Shown piece after piece: positions 9,057 to 19,999 of a stretch of 64,000 nucleotides of DNA. Origin of the DNA: Blasia pusilla (lineage: Eukaryota; Marchantiophyta; Marchantiopsida; Blasiales); the NCBI GenBank assembly GCA_050084515.1, contig CM114272.1, positions 30,442,001 through 30,506,000 on the forward strand, in the 5' to 3' direction. The translations under genes and the position numbers were made by a program. Each line of letters starts with the position of its first letter. Within the stretch, counting starts at the first letter, position 1. The notes beneath the pieces were generated by a model that was not told the DNA's origin, ran no database searches, and saw only the letters and a program-made list of their open reading frames with translations.

Positions 9057-9645
9057 CTATGTACATCTGGAACACATCCATTGTCCGTGAGGAACCCTAG
9101 TGAGAGGTGGCGTCAAACATGCCATATGCCATCCTCTCGAACACCCATCACAGACTAGCATTGTGGCCGCACCACGGGCATAACCACACAACATACAACG
9201 CAAGCCTGCATGAACTACTGCTAAGCTCGGATCTACTGTACCATCAATGTTAGGAAGGTGACATGGCGCACAATTACGCACAAGGTCCTTCCATACCATA
9301 CCATCGCGTCCCTCCAGCAAGAGAACACCCGATGGCAAAATGTTACGCACTCGCCAGGATAGTGCGCCCTGCAGTCACATCCAACGCCGTCGTGGTGCCG
9401 CTTTCTCGCAAGTAGACATAATCTCCCTGATGAAACCTCCGGATAGTTGGTCGATAACCACCACCCCGAATAGTCGCATACCTCAACGTATCCCGATGCT
9501 GTGCAATCGCCAAGTTCTCGAACGCCATGGGCATCACTCTCCGAAATAACTCAGCCCTTTGAGAACATGCTCGCACCCATACATGTGGGTCATCAAGGTC
9601 CAGCATCTCGACGAATGGCCGTAGGTAAATCTGGCTCTTGGCCAT
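9057..9645 (-). pseudogene. element B integrase C-terminal region with intact PHD finger
   Basis: Two overlapping minus-strand frames (9343-9645 then 9057-9350) encode the integrase tail and a PHD finger. The tail holds AFENLAIAQHRDTLRYATIR and YRPTIRRFHQGDYVYLRE, the usual gypsy integrase C-terminal fold. The finger shows CMLC, CDGC, GW-H-MAC and CSRC, all eight ligands, then a stop. A small overlap implies one frameshift between tail and finger. The finger is the best preserved of the three in this window. Confidence 0.8.
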
Positions 9646-10420
9646 AAAGTAGCAAGTACGGTGAAAAAGACGCTAAGGATGCCTGCCTGCTGAAACTGTA
9701 TCCCAGCGCCAACCATGGCAACTGGAGGTCCCAATCTCCTAGGTGACCTCTCTGCAAGCCATACTTGCATAAACCCCTCTTCACTGTTTGCACAACTCTC
9801 TCCGCTAATCCATCCGCCTCGGGATGATCTCGCGAAGTCGTGCGGTGGTCGATCAACGCCTGATCACACAAGGCCTGGAACTCACCGCGAAACCCTGGTC
9901 TGTCAACACCTCATCCGGTGTGCCATAATGACTCAGCACTCTGTCAAAGAAGGCATAAACTACTCCCTCACTCACTTTGTCAGGCAATGCAACCAACTCG
10001 ATCCACTTCGAGAAGTGCTTGACCATCACCAACACATAACGACTGTGACGCTCCGTCAAGGGAAAAGGTCCTGCAAACTCCATCTATACCCTAAGCCCAT
10101 GATCGGTAACGGATGCAACTGTGGAGTCGGAGCATTGAACGATGCTCGGACCCGATCACACACCATGCACCTGCAACAAATCGCTGAAAGCGCCTCTGTT
10201 GCATGCCTTGCCACCAATATCAATCGAGCAAGTCAGACGTCCGCTTCACCCCAAAGTGACCCAACTCCTCGTGGGCATGCTGCACTAGTCGTGCTCTCTA
10301 CGAAGGATGTGGCACTACGCGTACTCTGCCATCCTCCCAAACCCTCAAAACATGTGTCCCCTCCCAACGGAACCGTCTGGCCCGTTGTAGGATCCGATCC
10401 CGCTCTCTAGCATCCATGGT
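9593..10420 (-). pseudogene. element B integrase catalytic core (truncated)
   Basis: Minus-strand segments carry FAGPFPLTERHSRYVLVMVK, VLSHYGTPDEVLTDQG (second catalytic Asp) and TSRDHPEADGLAERVVQTVK (catalytic Glu), the DDE integrase core of Ty3/gypsy. The first Asp region (DFTGPL in element C) reads EFAGPF, so that Asp is lost. The upstream zinc-binding part is partly left (to 10420), where the internal deletion begins. Frames are broken near 9860. Confidence 0.75.
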
Positions 10421-10424
10421 GAAC

Positions 10425-10850
10425 ATACCGTTCCATGCTGTAAACAGGTTGAACTCTCTAGAGTTCCTGGCCCGCTGGGAGTCGCACCAACTCCTAAACT
10501 CTGCTATAAAATCGCAGTAAACTCAATCGTGCCTTCATCGACGTGAAAACCTACGCGGTCCTCTACCCCGATCGTCCATCTCGTACGCCCAACTGGTAGG
10601 ACCACTCACAATGTGTGGCGATGTGCTCACAAACTCCTCTACACCCTCCCCCTTGTCTGACGATGACACAGAAGGAGGTCGAGGTGGTCCCTCACGTGGA
10701 GACCCTCGAAACCTCATGCCACTCCGCGTAAAACCTCTAGAGCTACTCTCGGGTTCAGCACCTCGCCTCTCAAAGTCCCGAATGGACTCCGTGATGACCC
10801 TCGTGCCCCTCTCACCTGATAACTCTGAATCTCGTGAGGAATCCCTCAAT
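10425..10850 (-). pseudogene. element B gag N-terminal basic/Ser-rich region
   Basis: The minus-strand ORF 10535-10849 (Arg/Ser/Glu-rich, with FERRGAEPESSSRGF) matches the stretch of element C at about 43820-44200 by nucleotide alignment. It represents the leader or gag N terminus of the intact element and is joined abnormally to integrase at about 10420. No domain is recognised. Confidence 0.5.
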
Positions 10851-12424
10851 CACTCATCCCAAACATGCGGCACTCGATCTACACTCTCTCTCCCCGAGAC
10901 GTGTAACGTGCGGCAACACGCGGCGTGGTGCGGCAAATCGACCAGGCTATCATCTCATCGACAACCTACCCTCAACTCCGGACATCCCACACAGGTCTAT
11001 GTCCCCTAAACCACATACATAAATGATACTCTCAGCATCCACACATCCAATATCCCCAAATAAATCCCATAATCCCTCACACGTGCAGGGTAAAGGACCA
11101 GAATGGGTAACCTGAACACATATCGATGTCGCTCCTCAGCAACTGCAAATCTCGATCCCAACTCGATCGTGGAGACAACTTCTCCAATCAGCAAGTCATT
11201 CTCCTCTCGTACTGACGCTGCTCAAAACTCTTCGATAGACAGTGCGGTCCTAGCGGAACGGTGCGGCGTTGCAGGCGGCACGGAACGGCTACGAACGGCA
11301 CGACCCTCGATGGTGGGATGCGGCACTCCACAGCATACCCTCCTCAATCAACAATAAACCCACACTCAGCTCCACAATGACGGCTCGGCTCCGCGATCGA
11401 GACGGTGCGGTGCGGCCACGAGCGGCACGACGTGGCAATCGGCGGCGCATTGCGGCTACGGGCGTCACGGCACGATACTTGATCGTCGTCGAGCGGCTAC
11501 CAATCACAACATAGCAACATGAAATCAAAACTCATACACCATAACCGGAGGTCATCTACCATCATTGGTTGATGAAGAAACTGCGATGACGGTGGCGGCC
11601 AAGACAAAGTACGTGGTGGCGACGCAAGTCAAGGAATCAATGAACGTCGTGGAAGACCCTCCACTCCGTAATGGCGGCAATGGCACCCAAAGGGTGGACA
11701 ATGGATGGTGGACCGTTGACAGTGACAGTTGACTGCTGATGGTGACGGTTGACCGCTGACGGTGATAGTTAACCATCGACGGTGACGGTTGACCTTCGAC
11801 GGTGATGGTTGACGGTTGACCGTTGATGGTGACTATGATGGCGACGGCCGCCGCCGGTGTGGCGGCTGATTTAGGGTTTGCACAATTTAACCCTAAAAAT
11901 CGCCTAGCAATGGCAGCTTTACAAGATTGACCATAACTTTTTGCTCGCAACTCCAAATTGCGCATTGTTTGTTGCACAACGTGCACAGCTTCACGATCTA
12001 CGCTAGCATCAAAAAATATTTAGAATCAAATATTTCAGTAAAAACTGACGGGGATTGTCGTAAAGCCCAATGTCTCTTTCTCCTACACAAAATTCGGCAA
12101 ATACCCGCGCTGATTCCTCTCAGCGAAAATGTAACATCTGTAAAAATACAAATCAGCAAGCTAAATGGTGCTCCCGAGAGCACTAGCATGGGGCAACCTG
12201 CCCCCATACTCAATCCCTATAAAAAATTGGGCAATGCTTCCGCGCGCCACTCTTCCACACGAAAAATTGGCAAATGCAAAGAATAATGAAAGCAGCCCTT
12301 GCTCCGGTGAGCACTCCCATGAGCCGCTCAACAGGGAACACTGTCCCCAACCTGCAAAAACAGTGAGTGACCAGCGAGCTCCCCCATGAAGCTCTCTCAC
12401 TCTCTCATTCTCGCATTCTCTCTT
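10851..12424 (-). other. element B leader / 5' untranslated region
   Basis: Homologous throughout to 44200-45737 in element C. It contains GC-rich GCGGC/GAGCGGCACG repeats near 11390-11480, a GTTGACC minisatellite (11716-11835), and a CT-rich block next to the LTR. Small ORFs differ between the two copies, so no gene is called. Confidence 0.6.
11716..11835. repeat. GGTTGACCG/GACGGTGA minisatellite
   Basis: About six imperfect units of roughly 20 bases built on GGTTGACCGTTGACGGTGA. The homologous place in element C (about 45100-45165) has only one or two units, so the array expanded or shrank after the copies split. Confidence 0.75.
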
Positions 12425-12940
12425 TGTAAAGTAAGATCCAATCGCTCTCTACACCATCTCACACCATAGCTCTCAAAGGTGTGCACTCTCGCTCATGTCA
12501 AACCAAACCCACTCTCCTAATGAGAGGCTTGGGTTACACTCACAAGGCAAGGTACCATAGCTCCGCCGCCTCATGCCAAGAGGTTCAACAAAGAGAGAAT
12601 GAGCTCTCAAGCTCTCTCTCCTTCAAGTATACCCCTCCCCTCTCCCAAGCTCTCTCCATGGTAACCTATTCTCCCAAGTCACCTCCTTGGCTCTTGACCT
12701 GATGTAGGAGGTCAAGGGCCACTTACCAAAAATAGAAAGTCGATCATATACTCAAAATGGCACTTACCTAAAATAGTAAGTTCTTCAATATGGCTCCAAA
12801 TGAGCCGAAACGAAGGGGAAACATGCTCTCTTAGGTTTCCTGGGGTCTCAGCAGGTCATCCGCAACCTACTAAGCATGTCCTCCACTACTCACGAAGGCA
12901 CTCTATTAGATCTCACCGATCTATCCTAAAAGACGTGATA
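12425..12940 (-). repeat. element B 5' LTR
   Basis: Partner of 8231-8746. Plus-strand ends are TGTAAAG and GTGATA; the latter is GTGACA in the other LTR, a C-to-T change of the terminal CA. Element C carries a truncated relative at 45738-45947. I could not identify a primer-binding site with confidence next to it. Confidence 0.8.
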
Positions 12941-12944
12941 GATG

Positions 12945-13430
12945 TGTTGGTGGGGAGTACAGTGTTATATCCCCTAGGATTCATCCTTGACTTCTAGGAG
13001 GAGAGCGTTGCTTATCGGCCAGGATAGCGGTCAGGTGATGGCCGGATGAGTCAGTTACCCGTGCAGTTTGTGGGACGAGGTGGTCAATCACAAGGCAAGT
13101 CTGTGACCACGTTCGCAGCTTTCACAGGTAGTGTTAGCTAGCCAGAAGAGTTGTTGGAGGGGAACGCACATGCGGAGGATATCCCAGTAGCGGATAGTCT
13201 CACGGAGAGACAGGCCATGGCGGGTGTCTTTTCCCATGTTGGGGAGGCCTCTTCACCATTGTGGGGACGACTCGGGAGCTACAGAGGAGTGCCGATGACC
13301 TCGTGAGGCAGGCGTGGAGTCATGTTTTTGTCCCAGAGCAGCGAGAGTCACGTGGCAATCGGGCTCTTGGAGTGGAGGCGTTGACCCCACTGGATACCAC
13401 ACTTATTGTGTGGCACTGCCCATAGGAGGG
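12945..13430 (+). pseudogene. element A protease end and protease-DNMT connector
   Basis: Continues the protease frame from 8105 (LVGSTVLYPLGFILDF) to a TAG at 12995-12997. Conserved residues go on after the stop (EE..AYRP, then SGDGR and LPVQF), matching element C at 41616-41790, so the region was coding beyond it. Element C has a TAG at exactly the same codon. Several further stops follow here. Confidence 0.65.
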
Positions 13431-13436
13431 TGTTAG

Positions 13437-14523
13437 GGTGTTAGAATTCTTCGGGGGGATTATCATCGGATTGGTTGCACTATTGCAGGCGGGCATACGG
13501 GTGCATCAGTACCTTTATGTGGAGAGAGATGAGACCGCACGGCGAATATCAGTACGTCACGTGGTGAGATTGGTCTAGAGGTATCCTGAGTTGTTGCCAG
13601 TATCTACAGCACGGGGATATCAGCATACGCTACCCGCCGATATCTCTTTGGTTGGGGGGCAGGATCTGGATAGAGTTGGCACCATTCATTTGGTGATTGC
13701 TAGATGGCCATGTTAGGGTCATTCATCCGCTAGCAGGGGATTTGGATTGCAGGATCCAAGGTCAGGGATATTTTGGGAGATGCTGCGGGTATTACGACAC
13801 TTGCAAGAGAGTCAGATATGTTCTCCAGCGTACATTTTGGAGAACGTGCCGTTCTTGGGAGACACTTGTGCACGTGTGATGACGAGTGTACATCAGGTGA
13901 GGTCCTGGTTGGGACTCTTTGTGTTGTTGATGCAAATGAGAGTTGGGTCACGTGCCCATCGTTCACGACTGTGGTGGACGAACCTGATACCATCAGAGGT
14001 ACTGAGTCGACATACGGTGGAATCCAGAGGGCACCACATCTCATAGTGGATGCTATTTTGGGCTCAGGGCGTCGATCTCAGGTGGTGACACGGGATGATA
14101 GGCCACCGTTGGCCATGGCCAATAGGATGGGGGAGTTGAGGGCAGCCTTACCTACGTTGGTGAGCTTCCCAACATCCCATGCCTTTTGTCGGGGGGCCAC
14201 GCATGATTTGGGATGAGGTGACCGGAGCATTGGAGGAGCCTACAACAGATGAGCGCAAGCGCGCCATGGGGTTCACTACCGGTACTACGACGGTGCAAGG
14301 GATGACAGAGGCATCCCGGAGACAGGTATTGGGGCAAGCGATGGAACTCAATTGTCTCACATGGATAGTCAGCCTAGGTATGGCTGAGAAGAGACGGATG
14401 CGAGTATCATCCATGCCGTCACGTCCACGAGTAAGACCATTGCCTACAGGGTCTGTACAGGCATTGGCTGGGGGCGAGACGAGGAGAGATAGGCATCCAT
14501 GGACTTCCTGGGACGTCGTTTGA
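13437..14523 (+). pseudogene. element A C5-cytosine DNA methyltransferase (broken)
   Basis: C5-DNMT motifs occur in order: motif I LEFFGGIIIGL, motif II YLYVER, catalytic loop WPC at about 13705-13713, motif V DPRSGIFWEMLRV, motif VI YILENV, motif VIII VGSRAHRSRLWWTN, motif IX ERKRAMGF, motif X VLGQAMELNCLTWIV. This is the DNMT3/DRM-like linear order. The codon after the catalytic Cys (TGT 13711-13713) is TAG, where element C has CAA; another TAG at 13576-13578 is also a likely former CAG. Frames shift near 13720 and 14170. The protein is inactive, but it shows that this element family carries a cytosine methyltransferase between protease and RT. Confidence 0.85.
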
Positions 14524-14679
14524 GCACAGAGTGCGAAGGCCGCTAGAGTAGCACATGTTCATTTTTCGGATGTGGAGCATGGTGTGGGAGGTCAGAGTGG
14601 AGTGGTTGTTGCGGAGGTGGCTAGGGTTGCTACATAGCAACCAAAGCCGAAGGTTGCGTCCTCTTCGAGTGAGGTCACA

Positions 14680-15357
14680 ATGGAGACTTGGGAGCTTATA
14701 GATATTCTGATATGGAGGAGGATTCAAGACTTATTGGAGACAGGACTTGTGGAGTTATCACATGGGGAGTATGCATCTGCCATAGTCATGCCGGCAAAGA
14801 AGGATATGTATGGCAATTGGACGGATAGGCGGATGTGTGGAGATTACCGTCCTATCAACTGACAGACAAGGTCAGATCGGTATGCCATGCCTAATCTTGA
14901 GGAGATCTTTGATGCGGTAGGGCATGCAAAGATCTTCAGTACTTTAGATCTCCATGCTGGCTATCATCAGCTTCCTATCAGGTTGGAGGATAGGAAGAAG
15001 ACAACATTCTGGGGGATAGATCGGTTCGGGAGAGATTGCTTGTATCAGTGGTGGTTCTTACCATTTGGGTTGAAGAACGCGCCTGCAGAGTTTCAGAGAG
15101 TGATAGATAGGATAATGGTTGGCTTGGAGTTTGTACGATGTTACATAGATGATATTCTTATCTTCAGTTCCACGGTTGAAGAGCATGAACGACACTTGGA
15201 GGAGGTGTTTCGGCGATTGCAGTTACATGGACTGAAGTTACATCTAGGCAAGTGCAAATTCTTTCAGAGCAGATTGAGTACTTGGGACACATCATATACC
15301 CGAGTGGGTTAGGCGTTCAACAGATGAAGGTAGAGGCTATTGCGTAGATTTCCACGC
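14680..15357 (+). pseudogene. element A reverse transcriptase (truncated)
   Basis: ORFs 14680-14862 and 14887-15312 carry the gypsy RT signatures: YASAIVMPAKKD, MCGDYRPIN, FSTLDLHAGYHQLPI, FLPFGLKNAPAEFQRV and the catalytic RCYIDDILIF. One TGA (14860-14862) separates the two. The thumb, RNase H and integrase are lost where S1 sequence begins at about 15358. Palm residues look intact. Confidence 0.85.
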
Positions 15358-15639
15358 CCTACTCTCTATAGGAGTTAGGAGGGAGATATCCGAGGGTGCA
15401 AGCTAGTGGGAAGTAATAGAGAGTTGATATTTGAGGAGTGGAACTAGTGGATATCCTCGGAAGTTGAAGTAATAGCATAAGACAATGGAAAGGCTAGTCC
15501 CTCATGACTCTTGAACCCTGGACTCTAAAACCTAAACCTGAATACATACATACATATGTCCAGCAGGAGGACATGTCTACGCGGGTGTATGTATGTTTGT
15601 GGAGAAAACCTTTCAGCAAGAAGGAGGACCGTTGATCGG

Positions 15640-15870
15640 TAGTGATCTAGATTGGGAAGTAATAGCAATAGATAAGGAAGAGGACGCCTTACGTTGATAG
15701 GCAGTTATCTAGACTAGGAAGTAATACCCGTAGATAAGGAATAGGACACCTCACGGAGGACCGTTGATAGGTCACGTGTGGTAGTGATTCAGACAAGGAA
15801 GTATTAGCCATAGATGATCTAGACTGTGCAAGAGCGGGAAGTAGTAGCAATAAAGAAGTGAAAGCGGACG
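15640..15870. repeat. degenerate tandem repeat with GGAAGTAATAG cores
   Basis: Three to five degenerate units of about 70-90 bases share ATCTAGACT, GGAAGTAATAGC and AGATAAGGA blocks. Counterparts are 56435-56660 in S2 and, inverted, 26560-26800 in S3, so the array is a constant part of the S family. Confidence 0.6.
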
Positions 15871-16250
15871 GTTAGTCTAAAGGTGAGGAAACCCTACTCC
15901 GTGGTGCGGAGTCCTTACAATAGCACGTAGATAGGAAAGGGTTCATAATGAACCTAGACCAACCAATGAGCAATGATTAGTGAATGTTGTGTACACTTCA
16001 CTTTTTTCTTACTTTTGTGATACTATATTAGATGAGGATTCAAGTGCGTGTGACCCTAGATACGGAGTATGAATCCAAGGGAAGGTACTCCTCATTGCAA
16101 GTTATGACATGCTTTTCGTAAAGTCCCAGACATGGAGAATGATCCTCGGAAGTCCTACCAAGGGAACTCTTGAGCACTAGATACGGACGGAAGGATACTT
16201 CTCCATAATGGGACGTGTTACTTAATTTCTTTATTTTCTAGTAAGTTTAC

Positions 16251-16602
16251 TCATTTGGGATTTCTGGTCTCCAAAATGTGGCTATCAGTAGCCAACTTAA
16301 TTTTCTATCTCATTATGCCTTGTTGACAATGTTCCTTCTCACTTGGGCAACTAGCTTCTTCCTACCTATGGCTAGGAGTAATTTCAGATTTGAGGAGGGG
16401 AGCCAATTGTGAGGGGGAATGAATTAATGAAGATAAAAGGGAAAGTTAAATAAAGTGAATACTAAAAAAATGGAGGGGAAATTTATGACCCTCTATTGAA
16501 GGGAAAGTAAGTGAGAATTAGAAACATGGGTGCATCACAGGGAGACAAAGTCAATGGAACTCGAAGACAAACTATATCCCTAGATGTAAGGTAAATCAAG
16601 GA
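16251..16602. repeat. segment shared by S family and the 3' end of Ty3 element D
   Basis: From TCATTTGGGATT to GGTAAATCAAGGA it aligns collinearly with 47009-47360 (element D 3' side) and 57137-57489 (S2). Clear landmarks are CCAAAATGTGGCTAT and ACCTATGGCTAGGAGTAAT. It is probably LTR-derived. Confidence 0.7.
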
Positions 16603-18209
16603 ATCAATTGTTTTCCTCTATGACATGAACTAGAGCTCGAACAAAGAGCTTAGCCTTTCTCCACTCTGAAATCCAAGATCAAGTTCTTTTTATGGAAAGA
16701 CAGAAACTACAAATAGTACCGTAACCACCTCTGTAAAGGCTTCCAGAAAGTTTGATGCTATGGGAAACGTTTCTGAAATCCTTTCACGTCCCTTCGGAAA
16801 TTCTTGACTGATGCTTCAGATCTAGAGAGTTTAGAGCATTCTCGCCTACTGAGGTCTAGAATGGAAAGCATATATGTGTCAAATGGGATTAGGCACAGGT
16901 AGAAGTGACAATCAGATCTGATGGCACATACAGAATGAATGATAGGAGGCATGCAGCTAACAGATCCAAATGTGCAAAAGTTCTTGAAGAAGATGGTGAA
17001 GCCACCGAGAGCTGAAACAAACGCGGAAGGAAGCAAAACCAGTCATTGTGCTCACGCTACAAAACTTACCTTTGAAGGTTCTGAGTGAAAGAAAATATTC
17101 TTGGAGTGGAGTGGAGTGGATGGAAACCAAACAAGGCAATGTAAGTATTGCAGTGGGTTTCTCATTCTGATGAAGCCATTCCCACTTTGAGTTGTAGAGT
17201 TGTAGCTAAGCTACTCCATAATTATAAACCTAAACTTCATAAAGCTTTCGATGAATGCGTAAAATCAAGATAGAACACTGAGGCGTCCAAAAACCTGGAC
17301 TAGTGTCATGGATCTGTCATCAAATCCTTGCAGAACATCACTTTGTTTTGGGATTCCAAACGTTTATGGAAATACAATAAGAGCTTGGGCACTGAATGCT
17401 GATTCAGATCGACTCTAGTAATCATTCTCCATCCTTGCAGCCGATCTCACTTCCCTGTTGGAGTATTTACGTAATGCATGCAAAGGTTTCAAACCGTTCT
17501 CTCCCCTCTTCTGGTTGCTCCCCATCAACTCCCAGAGCTATTAATTTCACCATCGACGTCATTCGGATCATTCGTATAACGATAAAGAGGCACAGCTGAA
17601 GAGTAGCAGGAGTAGGGTAATGAGAGGAACTCGAGTGGAATTCACGTTGAGATCCAGAATCCGTGTATTCATGTCAGAGCTCAAAGTAAAAGTCAGATAA
17701 GACAACCCAGAAGTAGTTAGAAAGATATATAGAACGTCCACTTGCGAAAGAGCTGGAACAGACAATCACAGGGAATTTTTTTTTTCAAAAATTTCTTTTT
17801 ATATCGAAGTGAGTTCATCCCTGGGACCAACATTTTGTTCTTTAGAGCGAATTGAGAAAATATTCAAAATCTTCAAGTCTGTACAATGATTTTGAAGTCA
17901 AGATCGAGTGAATGCCAGCTAACATCATGATCTGTGCATAGGTGCCTGCAGCAAAGGCACTGGTGACTGTCCTGGATTCCTCAAGGCAAAACTGAAGTAC
18001 TAGCTAGAAACGAAAACTGAAGTCCTCATATGTGGACAACATTTAGTGAAGCTCAGCATCATATCATAGCTTTTTGTCTGGCCAGCAGCAAAGGGAGTGG
18101 TGGACCTGGAGATAAAGCATCTGTGACCTGTGAAGAGCTAGCTGCCTGCCATCTAGCTAGCCCCACGAAAACTACATCTTCAAATTTATACAATGCTCGA
18201 GGTCTGGCG

Positions 18210-19837
18210 TCACATCATGTAGATAGCCTCCTGCCTTTCCTGCAGCGAAAGCAATGGTGCCTGGCCCGGATTCCTGATCAATGTGAAAAGAATCCGCTCG
18301 GAGCCATCACGAGTGTTGTTCAAGTACCATGACTGCACTCTGTAAAGCCCGTCGTAGAAATAAATGCGCTGCGCTTCCGATTTCAGTTTAGGCACCTCAG
18401 TCGACTACTTGAGCTTGAAGCTCCTGACTATTCGGACATCCAAAACTTTTTCAAAGCTGTTGAGAAGGCCTAGGTTGCCTCTCTTGAGCTCCCGGGGCCC
18501 TCGGAAACAACCCCCGGGAAGTTTTCCGACGTAGATCAGACTGTTGCCATCTTCGGAGTCAGCGTTTCCGGATGCCGAAGGAGTGGTCACTATGCATCCC
18601 GCAACGCTGATGCATAGTTGCCGGTCCTACTGTCTACTACGCCACTGTTAGCAGCAGTGATGTAATCCACTCCTCCTTGAGCGAATCGGTGGAGGCCCAA
18701 CATCAGCATCTCGGCGCGGTAATGGAAACAATCTCCCACGAGGATCCCCGGTATCTCCCCACAAACTCCGGCACTCCTCGTGTACCATCCTCGCTTCAAG
18801 AGGAGCTTGGCCGCTTTGAAGTCGGCCCTGTCACGTGGTTGTTTCATGCCCTCCATCAAAAGGATCTTCACGATTTTTTCGAACTTGGTAAGAAGCGCTT
18901 TCACTTTGGCTCGAGGATCCCCAGCCTCCAGAATCTGAACAGGAACAGGTTCTAAGCCGAACCGCAAGTCCGGTTCTCCCTCACGTGAGGCCTGTTCCTC
19001 ATCATCTTCGTCGGAAGAGGAATCCCTGTCCTCATCGTTGTCATCTCCTGAGGACAAGGAAGAATCCGGTCCATCAGCGCGACGAGCAAGAACGCTGTCG
19101 TCCTCCAACGTGTTTCCGATTGACGGTGCATTCGGTGGGTACCAACCTATCGCTGGATCCTCATGAGAGGGCTCCCCTTCGACTGCAGTTGACAGAGCTG
19201 GAGTCAAAGCGCACGGCTGCTTCTTCCTTTTCCTTGTGCCTGCTTGAGCGTCAGTCGCATTTGGATCCTCTTCTTCTGCTGGAAGAACATACGCATAGAT
19301 GTCCAGACGACCTGAATCCCTCCCAACTGCATGAGTGATGGCGGAAGATTGAGAAGTAACATTACCAATCTCCACTTCGTCCGATTGACAGGCAACAGGA
19401 AAGTCCTCCACTCCGTCCTCTTCATTCGCAACATGAATAAGACCCTCCAAGTCGTCCAAATATGCTGGCACGGGACTGAGAAGAATATCGAGAAGTGATG
19501 GCGCATTCATGTCGGTGGCATCATCTTGCGGTTCTAGAATTGGCACTCGTGCCGGTGAGAGTGCAACTGCTGCCGGGGAGACTTGTGCCAAGGTCTCTGA
19601 GACGCCAGGATCTGTCTGGTCGAAGAAGGGCACTCGCGGTGGGATGGCACGAGCAATTCGAATCGATCTGGGGCCCCTACTAGTTTCTCCTGCTCCAGCA
19701 GCTTCTGTGGAGCCGTCTGCGACTTCTGAAGCCTTGGACTCCTTCAGGCGAAGCCCACCGACAGTCTTCCTCCCTCCCGGAGGTGGACTTCTATCATTCC
19801 AACCTCCCGAATTAGGAGGAACGACTTTGGTTCTCAT
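18210..19837 (-). pseudogene. S1 SRA-domain (SUVH-like, SET-less) protein gene, broken
   Basis: The likely start is ATG at 19837 (MRTKVVPP); the longer frame to 19990 has no ATG and is closed by a stop upstream. Acidic, Ser/Pro-rich N terminus with RKRKKQP (NLS-like) and SGDDNDEDRDSSSDEDDEEQ, then a helical segment before the SRA domain as in SUVH proteins, then SRA signatures VGDCFHYRAEM, GLHRFAQGGVDY, KRGNLGLLNS, FYDGLYRVQSWY and LIRNPGQAPL. SRA domains bind methylated cytosine. There is no pre-SET/SET; the stop at 18210 follows the SRA directly. Damage relative to S2: two extra bases near 18611-18617, shifting the frame inside the SRA, and TAG at 18405-18407 in place of a Tyr codon. Confidence 0.85.
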
Positions 19838-19999
19838 GGTCTCCGCTCGCACCACAAGATGGCAGAATAGAACGCTAGCGCTAGCAGTCCGCTCGGAGTG
19901 TGACTGATAGAGCTCGGGTTCTCCTCCTGATTTTCCTCTCACCACCAAGCGCTGCTGATCACGAGGTGGCTTCGAAACTCCCCTGCCCACAAATTAAAG

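Larger units (their letters stand above)
8106..12940 (-). mobile_element. nested Ty3/gypsy element B (internally deleted, LTRs at both ends)
   Basis: On the minus strand the 5' LTR is 12425-12940. Leader and gag N terminus follow (12424 to about 10425), then directly the integrase core, integrase tail and PHD finger (10420-9057), 3' noncoding sequence, and the 3' LTR (8231-8746). The junction at about 10420 joins integrase to the gag N terminus, removing what corresponds to about 5.4 kb in element C. It interrupts the protease reading frame of element A; GATG (8102-8105) recurs at 12941-12944 and could extend to GATGTG, a 4-6-bp target duplication typical of gypsy elements. It is non-autonomous. 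Confidence 0.85.
6266..15357 (+). mobile_element. Ty3/gypsy element A (gag-PR-DNMT-RT), split by nested element B
   Basis: The order on the plus strand is gag (6277), zinc knuckle (to 7102), spacer, protease (7736-8105), then after the nested insertion the end of protease and connector (12945-13430), DNMT (13437-14523) and RT (14680-15330). It is truncated inside gag at the left and inside RT at the right, where S1 begins at about 15358. Integrase, RNase H and PHD are missing. Frames are broken by many transitions and indels, so it is a dead copy, but domain order agrees with element C. Confidence 0.85.

Noticed and set aside
9715-10410. 231-codon plus-strand ORF
   Set aside because: Lies antisense to the element B integrase, lacks any domain, and is not preserved opposite the integrases of C and D.
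19838-19990. N-terminal extension of the SRA protein to GTG at 19990
   Set aside because: No ATG in the extension and a stop codon just upstream; the ATG at 19837 has better context and is shared by S1, S2 and S5.
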